Positions 51,627 to 60,295 of a stretch of DNA of 64,000 nt are shown here, in pieces. Where the stretch lies: assembly GCF_900167055.1 (NCBI RefSeq), contig NZ_FUXP01000007.1, positions 61,451 through 125,450 of the forward strand, given 5' to 3'. The notes below the pieces were generated by a model. The model made no database searches and was not told where the DNA came from. It saw only the letters and a list, made by a program, of their open reading frames with translations. The number at the start of each line of letters is the position of its first letter. Position 1 is the stretch's first letter. Origin of the DNA: Lysobacter spongiicola DSM 21749 (GTDB taxonomy: Bacteria; Pseudomonadota; Gammaproteobacteria; Xanthomonadales; Xanthomonadaceae). The translations under genes and the position numbers were made by a program.

Positions 51627-52324
51627 TGGCCACCCATTGCGCCTGGATCGCCCGGCTCGCTGGCACTGCCTTGATGTTGCTGTCCCTGCCATCGTGGGCC
51701 TCGCACGCCATCTACACCGGTCGCATCGGCAACAGCGACATCACCTTCGTGGTCGAAAGCCGCAATGCCGTGCAGCGGGCGATCTATTCCTATGACCGCT
51801 ACCGGACGCCGATCCGGCTGAAGCCGGCTTTCCTGCACCAGAGCCACGACTTCGGCATGGACGAGCTGGATGCCGCCGGCCTGCCGATCGCGCGCTTGCG
51901 CTTCGACCTCGCCAGCTTCCATCGCTCGACGCCCCGGCTGACAGGGACCTGGACCGACTACCGCAGCGGCAAGACACTGCCGCTGGTGCTCGACCTGCAG
52001 GCGACCATCGACTACGACGGCGCCTGGCCTGCTGGACCGCAGCCCCTGCTGCAGGCGTCATCCAGCGATCGGTTCTACTTCCGCGTGCCCATGGTGGAAG
52101 ACGATGCCGTGGTCACCGCCATCGAGGTCATGGACAAGTCCGACGGCCAACGCTGGCAAACCATCGAGCTGTCCCGGCCGGGCTGCAACCACGGGATGGA
52201 AACGATCCAGGTAGTGGTGCAGCAGGGAATCACGCAGCTGCGCATGGAAGAGACCGCGTACTGCCCGGGCGCGGTGTTCGAGTGGGATCCGACGGTGCAG
52301 CGTTTCGTGGACGCGCTGCGGTAG
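51626..52324 (+). CDS. Secreted protein of unknown function, second of the pair (232 aa)
   Basis: ATG 51626 overlaps the previous TGA. A signal peptide (RLAGTALMLLSLPSWASHA) precedes IYTGRIGNSDITFVVESRNA. Both members share an N-terminal xYxGxIG start and a DRFYFRV motif (ERFYFRV in the partner), so they are probably distant paralogues. No catalytic motif is seen. Confidence 0.7.
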   Translation: MATHCAWIARLAGTALMLLSLPSWASHAIYTGRIGNSDITFVVESRNAVQRAIYSYDRYRTPIRLKPAFLHQSHDFGMDELDAAGLPIARLRFDLASFHRSTPRLTGTWTDYRSGKTLPLVLDLQATIDYDGAWPAGPQPLLQASSSDRFYFRVPMVEDDAVVTAIEVMDKSDGQRWQTIELSRPGCNHGMETIQVVVQQGITQLRMEETAYCPGAVFEWDPTVQRFVDALR

Positions 52325-52383
52325 CGCTTGCCGGCCGGAAGGGCGTGGCATGATCCGGGGATTCTGGTTGAAGCGAGGGCGTC

Positions 52384-54708
52384 ATGGAAGGTTGGCCCAG
52401 GTCTGCTGCACGGGTTCGGCGCCACCGTGGGTGCGTTCATGCCTGGCTGCTGGTGTGTCTGTGCATCTTCGGGATCGCCGCACCAGCGGTGGTCCTGGCC
52501 ACCCCGCAACGGTTGGCATGGGCGCTGGAAGCAGACGCGCGACCGGAGCAGATCGAAGCATCGCTGGCGAAGGTGTCGAAGGCATTGCTGGATGGGGACA
52601 GCCCGGATGCAGCGGGTATCACCGCTGCACAGCGCTCGCACCTCCAGATCGTTGCGGGTCGATACCCGGAGGCGGTGGCCTCTATCGAGGCGGTGGTGGC
52701 CTCGCTCGCGGACGAGGGCGAAACGGCACGGGCGCAGCGTTGGATGCCCTATCTATTGCTCGCCGAGGCAAGGGCCGCCGAGGACACCCGCTTTGCCCAG
52801 GCGTATGCCAGCGCTTTCAGGAAGCGGTTTGCACGGCTCGATGACGCTGTCGCCTTGCAAACCCACTACTGGCTCGTGGCGGATCCGGATCAGGCGGCTG
52901 CCCAATTGCAGAGTGCTGCTGCCGGCTTCAGTGGCGATGGGACGCTTCCGCTGGAAGCCGCCCTCGACCTCGTCCGGCAGGCCGCGTTCGTCCAGGCCTA
53001 CCGTGCAGCAGGGGAAATGGCCCCCGCCCTGATCCGCGAGGATGAGGTCCGGCGATTCCTAGTCGATGACGAGGTGCTCATCCCGGCAGCAGACGGAGTC
53101 GTCCTGTCGGCTCATGTAGTCCGCAGCCGTCGGACAGTCGATCCCTTGCCGGCCGCGATGCTGTTCACCATCTACACCGACCCTGCCCGCAATCGCAACC
53201 AGGCCATGCATGCGGCAGCACATGGATATGTCGGTGTGGTTGTCGATGCGCGTGGCAAGCGGCGGGGGACTGGCGACATCGAGCCCTACGAGCACGAGGG
53301 CCAGGACGCGCATGCCGCCATCGACTGGATCAGCCGGCAGCCCTGGAACGACGGCCGCGTCGCCATGTACGGCGGCAGCTATTCGGGATTCGCAGCGTGG
53401 GCAGCGGCCAAGCACGCGCATCCGGCATTGAAAGCCATTGCTCCCTACGTGGCGGCGATTCCGGGCCTTGGGCTGCCGATGGAGAACAACGTTTTCCTGA
53501 GCGCCAACTATGCGTGGCCGTTCTACGTGGCCAACAACCGGCTTCTCGACGACGACACCTATGGCCAACGCGAACGTTGGTCGGCGCTGACCGACAGGTG
53601 GTATGCGTCGGGGCGTCCGTATCGCGAGATTGACCAGCTGGACGGGATGCCCAACCCCTGGCTGCAACGCTGGCTGGCGCACCCGACGTACGACGAGTAT
53701 TGGCAATCGATGGTGCCTTATGGGGAGCAATACAGGGATATCACCATCCCGGTGCTGTCGATCACCGGCTACTACGACGATGGCCAGGTTTCGGCACTGC
53801 ACTATTTCAATGAGCACTACCGACACCTGCCCAATGCCGACCACACGTTGCTGATCGGCCCATACGATCACTTCGGAGCGCAGGCGTCGTCAAAGCCCGG
53901 GCAGCTCCGTGGATACGCACTTGATCCCTCTGCGCAGTTCGACACACAGGCAGTCACTTTCCAGTGGCTGGACCATGTGCTCAAAGGTGCCGCACGGCCG
54001 CCACTGCTCGTGGATCGGGTCAACTACCAGTTGATGGGCGCCGACCTGTGGGGCCATGCACCTTCGCTCGACGCGGCGGCCGGCGGCTATGCCACGTTGC
54101 ACCTGTCTCCCGGATCAGACGGCAGGTACCACCGGTTGACCACGAGCGCTCCGGGCCCGGGTCGGTTCTTGACCCAGGCGGTCGATTTCGGCGATCGCGC
54201 CTCCGAGAGGGATGGCTACTACCCGGTTCCGATTCTCCGCAATGCATTGGAACCCGGCAGCGGGCTGGCTTTTGCCAGTGAGGTATTCACTGGGCCGGTC
54301 GATGTGGTCGGCAGCCTGTCCGGAGAGCTCAAGGTTCGTATCAACAAGCGCGACGTGGATTTCACCGTCGTGTTGTACGAACTGATGTCGGACGGGCGGG
54401 CGATGCAGCTCTCGTACTACGTGGGCCGCGCCAGTCACGCGCACGACATGACAGCCCGCCATTTATTGGAGCCGGGGGAATGGGTTGTGTTGCCGTTTGA
54501 ACGGTCACGCATGACGGGCCGCCGGATGGAACCCGGCAGTCGGCTTGTCGTGGTGGTGGACGTGCTCAAAGACGCGATGCATCAGGTGAATCACGGTACT
54601 GGCGGGGATGTCAGCGACGAATCGGCTGCTGACGCGGGTGAGCCATTGCGGATCGACTGGCATTCCGACAGCTTCATCCGGATCCCGATGCGGTCGCCTG
54701 TCCATTAG
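52384..54708 (+). CDS. CocE/NonD-family (S15-type) secreted hydrolase with N-terminal helical domain (774 aa)
   Basis: A signal/anchor segment (AWLLVCLCIFGIAAPAVVLA) is followed by ~200 helical residues, then the alpha/beta-hydrolase domain: DARGKRRGTGDIEPYEHEGQ, the nucleophile elbow MYGGSYSGFAAW, an acid region GYYDDGQVSALHYF and LIGPYDHFGAQ with the histidine. The C-terminal beta domain (PC_rich type, EVFTGPVDVVGSLSGELKV) is typical of CocE and X-Pro dipeptidyl peptidases. It is an acyl hydrolase or peptidase of unknown substrate, and may be co-transcribed with the two secreted proteins upstream. Confidence 0.88.
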   Translation: MEGWPRSAARVRRHRGCVHAWLLVCLCIFGIAAPAVVLATPQRLAWALEADARPEQIEASLAKVSKALLDGDSPDAAGITAAQRSHLQIVAGRYPEAVASIEAVVASLADEGETARAQRWMPYLLLAEARAAEDTRFAQAYASAFRKRFARLDDAVALQTHYWLVADPDQAAAQLQSAAAGFSGDGTLPLEAALDLVRQAAFVQAYRAAGEMAPALIREDEVRRFLVDDEVLIPAADGVVLSAHVVRSRRTVDPLPAAMLFTIYTDPARNRNQAMHAAAHGYVGVVVDARGKRRGTGDIEPYEHEGQDAHAAIDWISRQPWNDGRVAMYGGSYSGFAAWAAAKHAHPALKAIAPYVAAIPGLGLPMENNVFLSANYAWPFYVANNRLLDDDTYGQRERWSALTDRWYASGRPYREIDQLDGMPNPWLQRWLAHPTYDEYWQSMVPYGEQYRDITIPVLSITGYYDDGQVSALHYFNEHYRHLPNADHTLLIGPYDHFGAQASSKPGQLRGYALDPSAQFDTQAVTFQWLDHVLKGAARPPLLVDRVNYQLMGADLWGHAPSLDAAAGGYATLHLSPGSDGRYHRLTTSAPGPGRFLTQAVDFGDRASERDGYYPVPILRNALEPGSGLAFASEVFTGPVDVVGSLSGELKVRINKRDVDFTVVLYELMSDGRAMQLSYYVGRASHAHDMTARHLLEPGEWVVLPFERSRMTGRRMEPGSRLVVVVDVLKDAMHQVNHGTGGDVSDESAADAGEPLRIDWHSDSFIRIPMRSPVH

Positions 54709-54839
54709 CGGGAGGCAATGCCGCAGGTCTTCTTGGTGGTTCTGCCGAGCTTCTATCGACGGGGTGACTAGTGGCAGTGTCATCGTTCCCACCTGGCCGC
54801 CATATTCGGACCCGTCGTAACGCAGCGCTGGAGCCGTGC

Positions 54840-55754
54840 ATGGAGCTGGATCTCGCCAACGATCGCTACCCGCGCCTGCGGAGCCTGGTCGAGAGGGCCG
54901 GCCACCCCTTCTTCTTGCTTGGCGCCCTTGCGCTGTGGTGGGCGATGGGCCTGAGTGAGGTCGCCGCCCTGGTCGCGGCCGCCATCATCCTGTTGCTGAT
55001 GGAATGGCTCGAGCGCGCCATCCCGGCCAAACCCTCGTGGCGGCTATCGGTGCGCGCGCGGCTTGCGCTGGTGGGCTGGTACGTGGCGCTCCTGCTGGTC
55101 GCTGGCCTGGTGCTCGCGAGCTATGAGGCGCTGGTCACGCCGACGCTCGTCGGCGTGCGCGAGGGGCTTGGTTCGGGCATCTGGCCAGAAGGTTGGCCCT
55201 TGTTGCTCCAGGTGCTGATGCTCTATTTCGCGGCGGACCTCATCTACTACTGGATCCACCGGGCGATCCACCGCTTCGGCTGGTTCTGGCGGCTGAGCGG
55301 ACACGGCGTGCACCATGCGTTCCACAACCTGCATGCGCTCAATGTCAGCGCGACCCATCCGCTGGAGACGCTGTTCCTGACGCTGCCCATGGTGCTGCTG
55401 GCCGGGTTGTTCGGTGCCCCGTCCGAGGCCGTGGCGGGCGCGGTGGTGCTGCTGGTGGTCAACGGAACGCTGGCCCATGCCAACCTGCGGATGCGGACGC
55501 CGATGCTCGACTGGTTCTTCACCTCCAGCAACCAGCACCGGCGGCACCACTCGCAGGTGTTCGAGCACAGCAACTCGAACTACGCCTGCAACGCGATCAT
55601 GTGGGACCGGCTCTTCGGGACCTACAGCGATGGGGATGTCGAGCAGACCGGCATCGGCCCGCGCCAGCCCTCTGTGTGGGAGATGTTGCGGATGCCCTGG
55701 CGGGAGCCGGGTGACGTGGATACGGCGGCTTCGCGGGCACGCGGCGGCAGGTAG
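54840..55754 (+). CDS. Sterol desaturase/fatty acid hydroxylase family membrane protein (304 aa)
   Basis: ATG 54840 (MELDLANDRYPRLRSLVERA) is preferred to a GTG at 54771. Several membrane helices surround the di-iron histidine clusters HRAIHR, HGVHHAFHNLHALN and NQHRRHHSQVFEHSNSNYAC. The family hydroxylates or desaturates lipids using molecular oxygen. The bacterial substrate here is unknown. It is a single gene. Confidence 0.9.
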   Translation: MELDLANDRYPRLRSLVERAGHPFFLLGALALWWAMGLSEVAALVAAAIILLLMEWLERAIPAKPSWRLSVRARLALVGWYVALLLVAGLVLASYEALVTPTLVGVREGLGSGIWPEGWPLLLQVLMLYFAADLIYYWIHRAIHRFGWFWRLSGHGVHHAFHNLHALNVSATHPLETLFLTLPMVLLAGLFGAPSEAVAGAVVLLVVNGTLAHANLRMRTPMLDWFFTSSNQHRRHHSQVFEHSNSNYACNAIMWDRLFGTYSDGDVEQTGIGPRQPSVWEMLRMPWREPGDVDTAASRARGGR

Positions 55755-55853
55755 GCAAGCCAGGCGGGTGGGGCTTCGCATCCCACCCTTTTCGCATGTG
55801 GTTCATGGGGGATCGGTTAACACTACGGCTCCCCCAAAGCGCAGGAGACCACC

Positions 55854-56039
55854 ATGGCTTCCAGCAAGCGAGAGCTGATCGAACCGCACGAGGGCGACAA
55901 GCGCTATATCCGTCGCGATGACGAGGGGCGCATCAAGGAGAGTACGGATGTAAGCCGGTCCTTGAGCCAGGACGTCCGCAAGGATGCCAAGAATGAGGCC
56001 GAGCCCGGTCACGGGGACCGGGGCGACCGCAAGGGCTAG
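55854..56039 (+). CDS. Small charged protein of unknown function (61 aa)
   Basis: AGGAG lies just upstream of ATG 55854. The product (MASSKRELIEPHEGDKRYIR, RDDEGRIKESTDVSRSLSQD) is hydrophilic and probably disordered. Similar short proteins occur in proteobacteria without known function. A strong terminator follows its stop, supporting a separate transcript. Confidence 0.75.
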   Translation: MASSKRELIEPHEGDKRYIRRDDEGRIKESTDVSRSLSQDVRKDAKNEAEPGHGDRGDRKG

Positions 56040-56061
56040 TGCCCGTGCTCTACACCGGAAG

Positions 56062-56084
56062 AGCCGCCTTGGGGCGGCTTTTCC
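56062..56084 (+). terminator. Rho-independent terminator
   Basis: AGCCGCC (56062-56068), loop TTGG and GGCGGCT (56073-56079) form a perfect 7-bp stem followed by TTTCC. It lies 22 bases after the stop of the 61-residue protein gene. Confidence 0.8.
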
Positions 56085-56170
56085 ATTGACGGGCGGGTCG
56101 CAGGAAGGTCTGCGTGGCTGTATGCGACAGAAGCCCGTTTCGACGCCTGTCCCCCGTGCTAGAAGTAGGC

Positions 56171-57856
56171 ATGGCCAGCACCCCGTACAGCAATCCCACC
56201 TTGCCGGTGATCCGTGACAGCCAGCAACTGGACACCTACATGGCTGCGTGCGCCGCCGGCAGGGTGGACCAGGTGCTGGAAGCCCTGCGGATGGAACATG
56301 GGCACTGGTTGGAACTCGCCGGCAGCGGTGGCGATGTCGCGTGGCAACAGGCAGGGAAGCTCGGTGTGCCATTGGTCGACGTATCGGCGATCAACCGCAG
56401 CCCGGATCTCAGGAAGCTGTTCCCCGATGCGGCAGCGCGCCGCCTGCAAGCAACGCCCCTGGCGGACGCACATGGTTACCTGGCGGTTGCGGTCGATTCG
56501 GGGACGGACGAGTCGATGATGTCGATGCTGGGCTTCGTCACCAACCAGCCGATCATCCCGATGGTGGCGACCACTCACGCACGGCTCCACCAGGCCGATC
56601 CGCAGGCGGAGCACGAAGAAGACCGCCAGATTGCAAGCCAGATGGGCCTCAAGCCCGGGCAGCGCGACGAACAGCGACTGGCCAGGGACGAAGAGCTGGC
56701 CGCCCGTTGGCCAATGATCCAGACCATGCGGGCGACGATGGTGGCAGCGGTTCGCCAGAGGGCATCGGACGTCCACATCCGACCCGGGGCCAAAGGGTTC
56801 GAGCTGCTGTTCCGCATTGACGGAAACATGGTCCACCAGCGCGACATCATTCCCGAAGTCGCTTCGCTGGTCGTCAACCGGGTCAAGGTCTTCGCGGAAA
56901 TGGACATTGCCGAGCACCGGCGCCCGCAGGACGGCCGCGGTTCCTTCAAGCTGGACGACGGGAGGGCGATCGATCTGCGTGTCTCCGTGGTGCCCACCGT
57001 GCTGGGGGAGAGCGTGGTGATCCGGCTGCTCGACACCGAGGAAAGCCTCAAGACCATCGACGAGATCCAGCTGACGCCCGCCGACCGGGCCGAGCTGGAC
57101 GACCAGATGGCCCGCTCCCACGGATTCTTCCTCACGACGGGACCGACTGGTTGCGGCAAGTCGACCACGCTATACGCCATGCTCCAGGAGCTCAGGACCC
57201 GTCCAGTCAACATCCTCACCGTCGAGGACCCCGTCGAGTACACGCTTGCGGGCATCCGCCAGATGGAGGTGAACCAGACCATCGAAGTCACTTTCGCGAA
57301 CGCCTTGCGCAGCTTCCTGCGGCACGATCCCGACGTGATCATGGTCGGCGAGATCCGGGACCGGGAAACCGCGAGGATGGCGGTGGAAAGTGCGTTGACC
57401 GGGCACCTGGTCTTGAGCACGTTGCACACCAACACTGCCGCCACCACGGTCACGCGCCTGCTCGAGCTGGGCGTGGAGGCCTACCTGCTCCGCGCCGCGC
57501 TGACAGGAATCATGGCGCAACGGCTGGTACGGCTGACCTGCGAGCATTGCCGAACGGAGGAGGATGTGGCGCCGTCGATCCGGGATGCGCTGGGCGTCGG
57601 CCCGCAAGAAGCTTTCAGCACCGGTCGGGGATGTTCGCGATGCCACGGCACCGGCGTGTACCGGCGTTGTGCCGTCTATGAGCTGATGCGAATCACCCCC
57701 GCGATCCGCGATCTCATCGAGCCCGGCGTGGACGCCGACCGCATCCACAAAGCGGCCCTGGATGGCGGCATGATCCCGATTACCCAGGCTGCGGTGGCCA
57801 TGGCCCGGCAGGGGCGGATCTCACTGGCCGAGGCCTATCGCATCCGCGCGGATTGA
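56171..57856 (+). CDS. GspE/PilB-family secretion ATPase, stand-alone (561 aa)
   Basis: The N-terminal GspE-N region contains VSAINRSPDLRKLFPDAAAR. The ATPase has ASDVHIRPGAKGFELLFRID, Walker A TTGPTGCGKSTTLYAML, the Asp box ILTVEDPVEYTLAGIRQMEV, Walker B RSFLRHDPDVIMVGEIRDRE and the His box STLHTNTAATTVTRLLELG. A tetracysteine zinc site follows (CEHC and CSRCHGTGVYRR). It should power pilus or type II secretion assembly, but no pil or gsp genes are adjacent, so its machine is unknown. Confidence 0.92.
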   Translation: MASTPYSNPTLPVIRDSQQLDTYMAACAAGRVDQVLEALRMEHGHWLELAGSGGDVAWQQAGKLGVPLVDVSAINRSPDLRKLFPDAAARRLQATPLADAHGYLAVAVDSGTDESMMSMLGFVTNQPIIPMVATTHARLHQADPQAEHEEDRQIASQMGLKPGQRDEQRLARDEELAARWPMIQTMRATMVAAVRQRASDVHIRPGAKGFELLFRIDGNMVHQRDIIPEVASLVVNRVKVFAEMDIAEHRRPQDGRGSFKLDDGRAIDLRVSVVPTVLGESVVIRLLDTEESLKTIDEIQLTPADRAELDDQMARSHGFFLTTGPTGCGKSTTLYAMLQELRTRPVNILTVEDPVEYTLAGIRQMEVNQTIEVTFANALRSFLRHDPDVIMVGEIRDRETARMAVESALTGHLVLSTLHTNTAATTVTRLLELGVEAYLLRAALTGIMAQRLVRLTCEHCRTEEDVAPSIRDALGVGPQEAFSTGRGCSRCHGTGVYRRCAVYELMRITPAIRDLIEPGVDADRIHKAALDGGMIPITQAAVAMARQGRISLAEAYRIRAD

Positions 57857-57946
57857 GCTGCGGCTCCCCAACCAGGTACCTCACGAGGAAGTGACCGTCG
57901 TCCCGCTAGGGTCGCGGCTGGAACCTCAGTTGCGGAAACCAACATC

Positions 57947-58120
57947 ATGATCAAGTGGGCCATCATCTTCGCCGTCATCGGCCTCATCGCCGGCCTCCTC
58001 GGCTTCACCGGCATTGCCGGCGGCGCCTTCGGCATTGCCAAGTTCCTGTTCTGGGCCGCCGTCATCATCGCCGTGGTGTTGTTCGTCCTCGGCGTCACCG
58101 TTTACAAGAAGGTGACCTGA
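57947..58120 (+). CDS. DUF1328 (UPF0391) membrane microprotein (57 aa)
   Basis: MIKWAIIFAVIGLIAGLLGF continues TGIAGGAFGIAKFLFWAAVI and ends LGVTVYKKVT: two membrane helices with a glycine-rich turn, the exact plan of the DUF1328 family. The family is widespread and often stress-linked; its function is unknown. It lies alone between the ATPase and the barrel protein gene. Confidence 0.92.
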   Translation: MIKWAIIFAVIGLIAGLLGFTGIAGGAFGIAKFLFWAAVIIAVVLFVLGVTVYKKVT

Positions 58121-58244
58121 CGCCAGGCTGCCATACGGGTGCGAGGTGCCGGGTCCGCTGTCCTGTGACGCTCTCCTTTTGCGTTGAATGCTGGATCGGC
58201 GCGTAGACTTGCGCCGATTCATCAACAAGGACAGGGGAACCAAG

Positions 58245-58943
58245 ATGAAGAATACGACGATGGCGGCGGCCGTGGCCGCCGTCACGGTGGGGTTTGTGAT
58301 GGCATCTGCCAGCGCCCGGGCACAGGACGCGGGGCTCGAGGTCTGGCAGCCTCCACAGCAACAGCAAGCCGACCCGGCCAAACGCGTGCCGCGAACCCAG
58401 GAGCCGCCCTCGTCTTCTCAGCCCGGCACCAGGTCCGGCGTAGATGGCCTGGTTGCACCGGCCGCCCGCAAGGAGAACCGGGGAGGCTTTTTCGTCGGGG
58501 CGCAATCCGGCAAGGGCTGGGTTTACGAGGACGTCGATCAGTCAGCTGCGATGATCAACGCCGGGTATCGGTGGCAGGCCGGGCCGGTGACGCTGGTGGG
58601 AGTCGAAGTCGCGCATGGCCGGCTCAATGATGCCGAGCACGACGGTTTCGATGCGCCGGAGGTCGAGTACAGCAGTGTCGGTGCCAACGCGCGCTTCAAC
58701 TTCGGCAGCGGCAATCCGGTGTATGCGCTGGTGCGTACGGGCTACTGGAGGGCCGAGTACAGCAACTTCCGCGACTCGACCGACGGTGCCTATCTCGGCG
58801 TGGGCCTCGGTGTCGACTTCAGCCGCCACTTCAACATGAGCCTGACGTACACCAACCACCTGTACTTCAGCGAGAGCTACTGGAATGGCACCGAGATCAA
58901 CAGTGCCGACACGGTGATGCTGGGGGCCGAAGTCCGGTTCTGA
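58245..58943 (+). CDS. Outer-membrane beta-barrel protein (232 aa)
   Basis: A signal peptide (TMAAAVAAVTVGFVMASASA) is followed by a proline/glutamine-rich stretch. An OmpA-like 8-strand barrel comes next: GGFFVGAQSGKGWVYEDVDQ, AMINAGYRWQAGPVTLVGVE and SRHFNMSLTYTNHLYFS. The last strand ends in phenylalanine (MLGAEVRF), the outer-membrane insertion signature. Function is unknown. A long hairpin terminator follows. Confidence 0.85.
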   Translation: MKNTTMAAAVAAVTVGFVMASASARAQDAGLEVWQPPQQQQADPAKRVPRTQEPPSSSQPGTRSGVDGLVAPAARKENRGGFFVGAQSGKGWVYEDVDQSAAMINAGYRWQAGPVTLVGVEVAHGRLNDAEHDGFDAPEVEYSSVGANARFNFGSGNPVYALVRTGYWRAEYSNFRDSTDGAYLGVGLGVDFSRHFNMSLTYTNHLYFSESYWNGTEINSADTVMLGAEVRF

Positions 58944-58976
58944 TCGGCCATTACGTGCCTTCCGCGCGCATGTAAC

Positions 58977-59009
58977 GCATCGGTCGGGATGTCCCGGCCG
59001 ATGCCGTTT
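58977..59009 (+). terminator. Hairpin terminator after the barrel protein gene
   Basis: GCATCGGTCGGGA (58977-58989) and TCCCGGCCGATGC (58992-59004) form a 13-bp stem with one G-T pair and a minimal TG loop, followed by CGTTTC. It lies between convergent genes and could serve both. Confidence 0.7.
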
Positions 59010-59062
59010 CAGTTGTGCACCCACCAGGTCCTGCCGGCCGAGCCGACTGCTTGGGTGGAGCG

Positions 59063-59488
59063 TCAGCCCTTCGTGCGGCGGTATTCCCGGATCGCCTGCT
59101 CCGGCGTCGGGTTGGACATGGCCATTCCGTTGACGAACACGGCGGGTGCGCCGCGCTGGAATACCTTGACGGCGCGGTCGACGCCCTCCCGTTGCTCACG
59201 GGTCGGATTGACGACGTCGAAGGCCATGGAGCTGCCACGTCTCACCGGAATACCCGCCCGCGACAGGCTCGCCACCAGTGCTTCGGAGCGCTTGGCCTGT
59301 TCGGAAGGGCAGTTCGGCGGCGCGAGGACAAGGACTGCGCCGCGCGGCGCGCCGGTGGGCATTTCTACCGGGACGAATCCGTTTGGGCTTGCCCCTGCGT
59401 CGACCATCCCTGCACCGGACCGGTCGTGCCACCACTGATAACCGCCATACAACGAAGCCGCCAGAAGCAGCAGTACCAGCATGCGCAT
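59063..59488 (-). CDS. Membrane-anchored thioredoxin-like small protein (141 aa)
   Basis: MRMLVLLLLAASLYGGYQWW is a signal or anchor. The domain has VLVLAPPNCPSEQAKRSEAL, SMAFDVVNPTREQREGVDRA and a conserved-looking GAPAVFVNGMAMSNPTPEQA, similar to the cis-Pro/VNG region of glutaredoxin-fold proteins. The cysteine in PPNCPSEQ is a single one, not CxxC. No specific role can be given. Confidence 0.7.
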   Translation of the reverse strand: MRMLVLLLLAASLYGGYQWWHDRSGAGMVDAGASPNGFVPVEMPTGAPRGAVLVLAPPNCPSEQAKRSEALVASLSRAGIPVRRGSSMAFDVVNPTREQREGVDRAVKVFQRGAPAVFVNGMAMSNPTPEQAIREYRRTKG

Positions 59489-59660
59489 TTCCTTCCCCTG
59501 GAGCGTGGATGCAGTGGGCGAGTATCCCGGCGCGAGCGGCGGTCGGCAAGCGCCAGCGGCTGGATGCTGTTTGCGCTCGTGCTCGCGTCACCGTTGCGAT
59601 TGTCGATCTTGTCCGGCCTGGTTCGTCGATCCTGTACACCCCGAATCGATGGAGGCCGAC

Positions 59661-59750
59661 ATGCTGAAACTCTACCCAACCCCGCCCACCCGTCCCTTGC
59701 GCGTGATGTGGCTGCAGAAGAGCTGCGAAACCTTCGCGGCTTCGGCTTGA
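59661..59750 (+). pseudogene. Remnant of a glutathione S-transferase gene (29 codons)
   Basis: MLKLYPTPPTRPLRVMWLQK matches the start of a GST N-terminal thioredoxin fold (KLY.TP.tR.lRv.WL). It then turns into SCETFAASA and stops at 59750. It directly precedes the DUF4287 gene. Confidence 0.45.
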
Positions 59751-59761
59751 GGAGCGCGGCC

Positions 59762-59974
59762 ATGTCAACGGATTCGGAGCTGAAGGGGCCCGCGTCCTAC
59801 TTCCCGTCCATCGAAAAGACCTACGGCAAACCGGTTGAGCACTGGTTCACGCTGCTCGACTCGATGCAGGACGCGAAACACATGGAACAGGTTGCGCTGC
59901 TGAAGACTGGCCACGGGATCGGGCATGGGCACGCGAACGTCCTCGTTGCCTACCATCGGGCCCGTAGAGGCTAG
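59762..59974 (+). CDS. DUF4287 family small protein (70 aa)
   Basis: GGAG precedes ATG 59762. The product (GPASYFPSIEKTYGKPVEHW, LKTGHGIGHGHANVLVAYHR) has the conserved GKP...W and GxGHGHAN motifs of DUF4287, which often occurs as a single small domain. Function unknown. A 13-bp stem terminator follows. Confidence 0.88.
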   Translation: MSTDSELKGPASYFPSIEKTYGKPVEHWFTLLDSMQDAKHMEQVALLKTGHGIGHGHANVLVAYHRARRG

Positions 59975-60006
59975 CCGACGCTTCCCTCGACACCTGCGCA
60001 AGCGAA

Positions 60007-60040
60007 GACACCGGCCGGGGAACCCGGCCGGTGTCGTTTC
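60007..60040 (+). terminator. Strong hairpin terminator after the DUF4287 gene
   Basis: GACACCGGCCGGG (60007-60019), loop GAA and CCCGGCCGGTGTC (60023-60035) form a perfect 13-bp stem followed by GTTTC. The rest of the 60041-60295 interval holds no gene that I can support, only the repeat at 60224. Confidence 0.75.
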
Positions 60041-60223
60041 AGCTGGAGCCGAAGCCCTGCGGGGGCAGGACGAAGAAGGCTCAGTAGAGGACGCGAACAA
60101 GCGAATTAGCGGCCGAGTGCCGTTACGACCTTGCGTCGCAGTGCAAAGACACCTTGCGCCAACGGGAGTGACCGGGCTGCTACGACCGGTCGATAATGCG
60201 TGTCCGCAACGCAGCCGCCCCCC

Positions 60224-60250
60224 CCTGTAGGAATGGCTTCAGCCGCGACC
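60224..60250 (+). repeat. REP-like short palindromic repeat
   Basis: CCTGTAGGAATGGCTTCAGC continues CGCGACC; GGCT-TC-AGCC is the stem. It shares CCTGTAGGA and the closing CGCGA with the copy at 1632-1659. It sits in the leader of the DUF3228 gene. Confidence 0.75.
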
Positions 60251-60295
60251 CACTCACCAACCACCGGCGCCAGGCCACCGGAGCTGACCCACACC

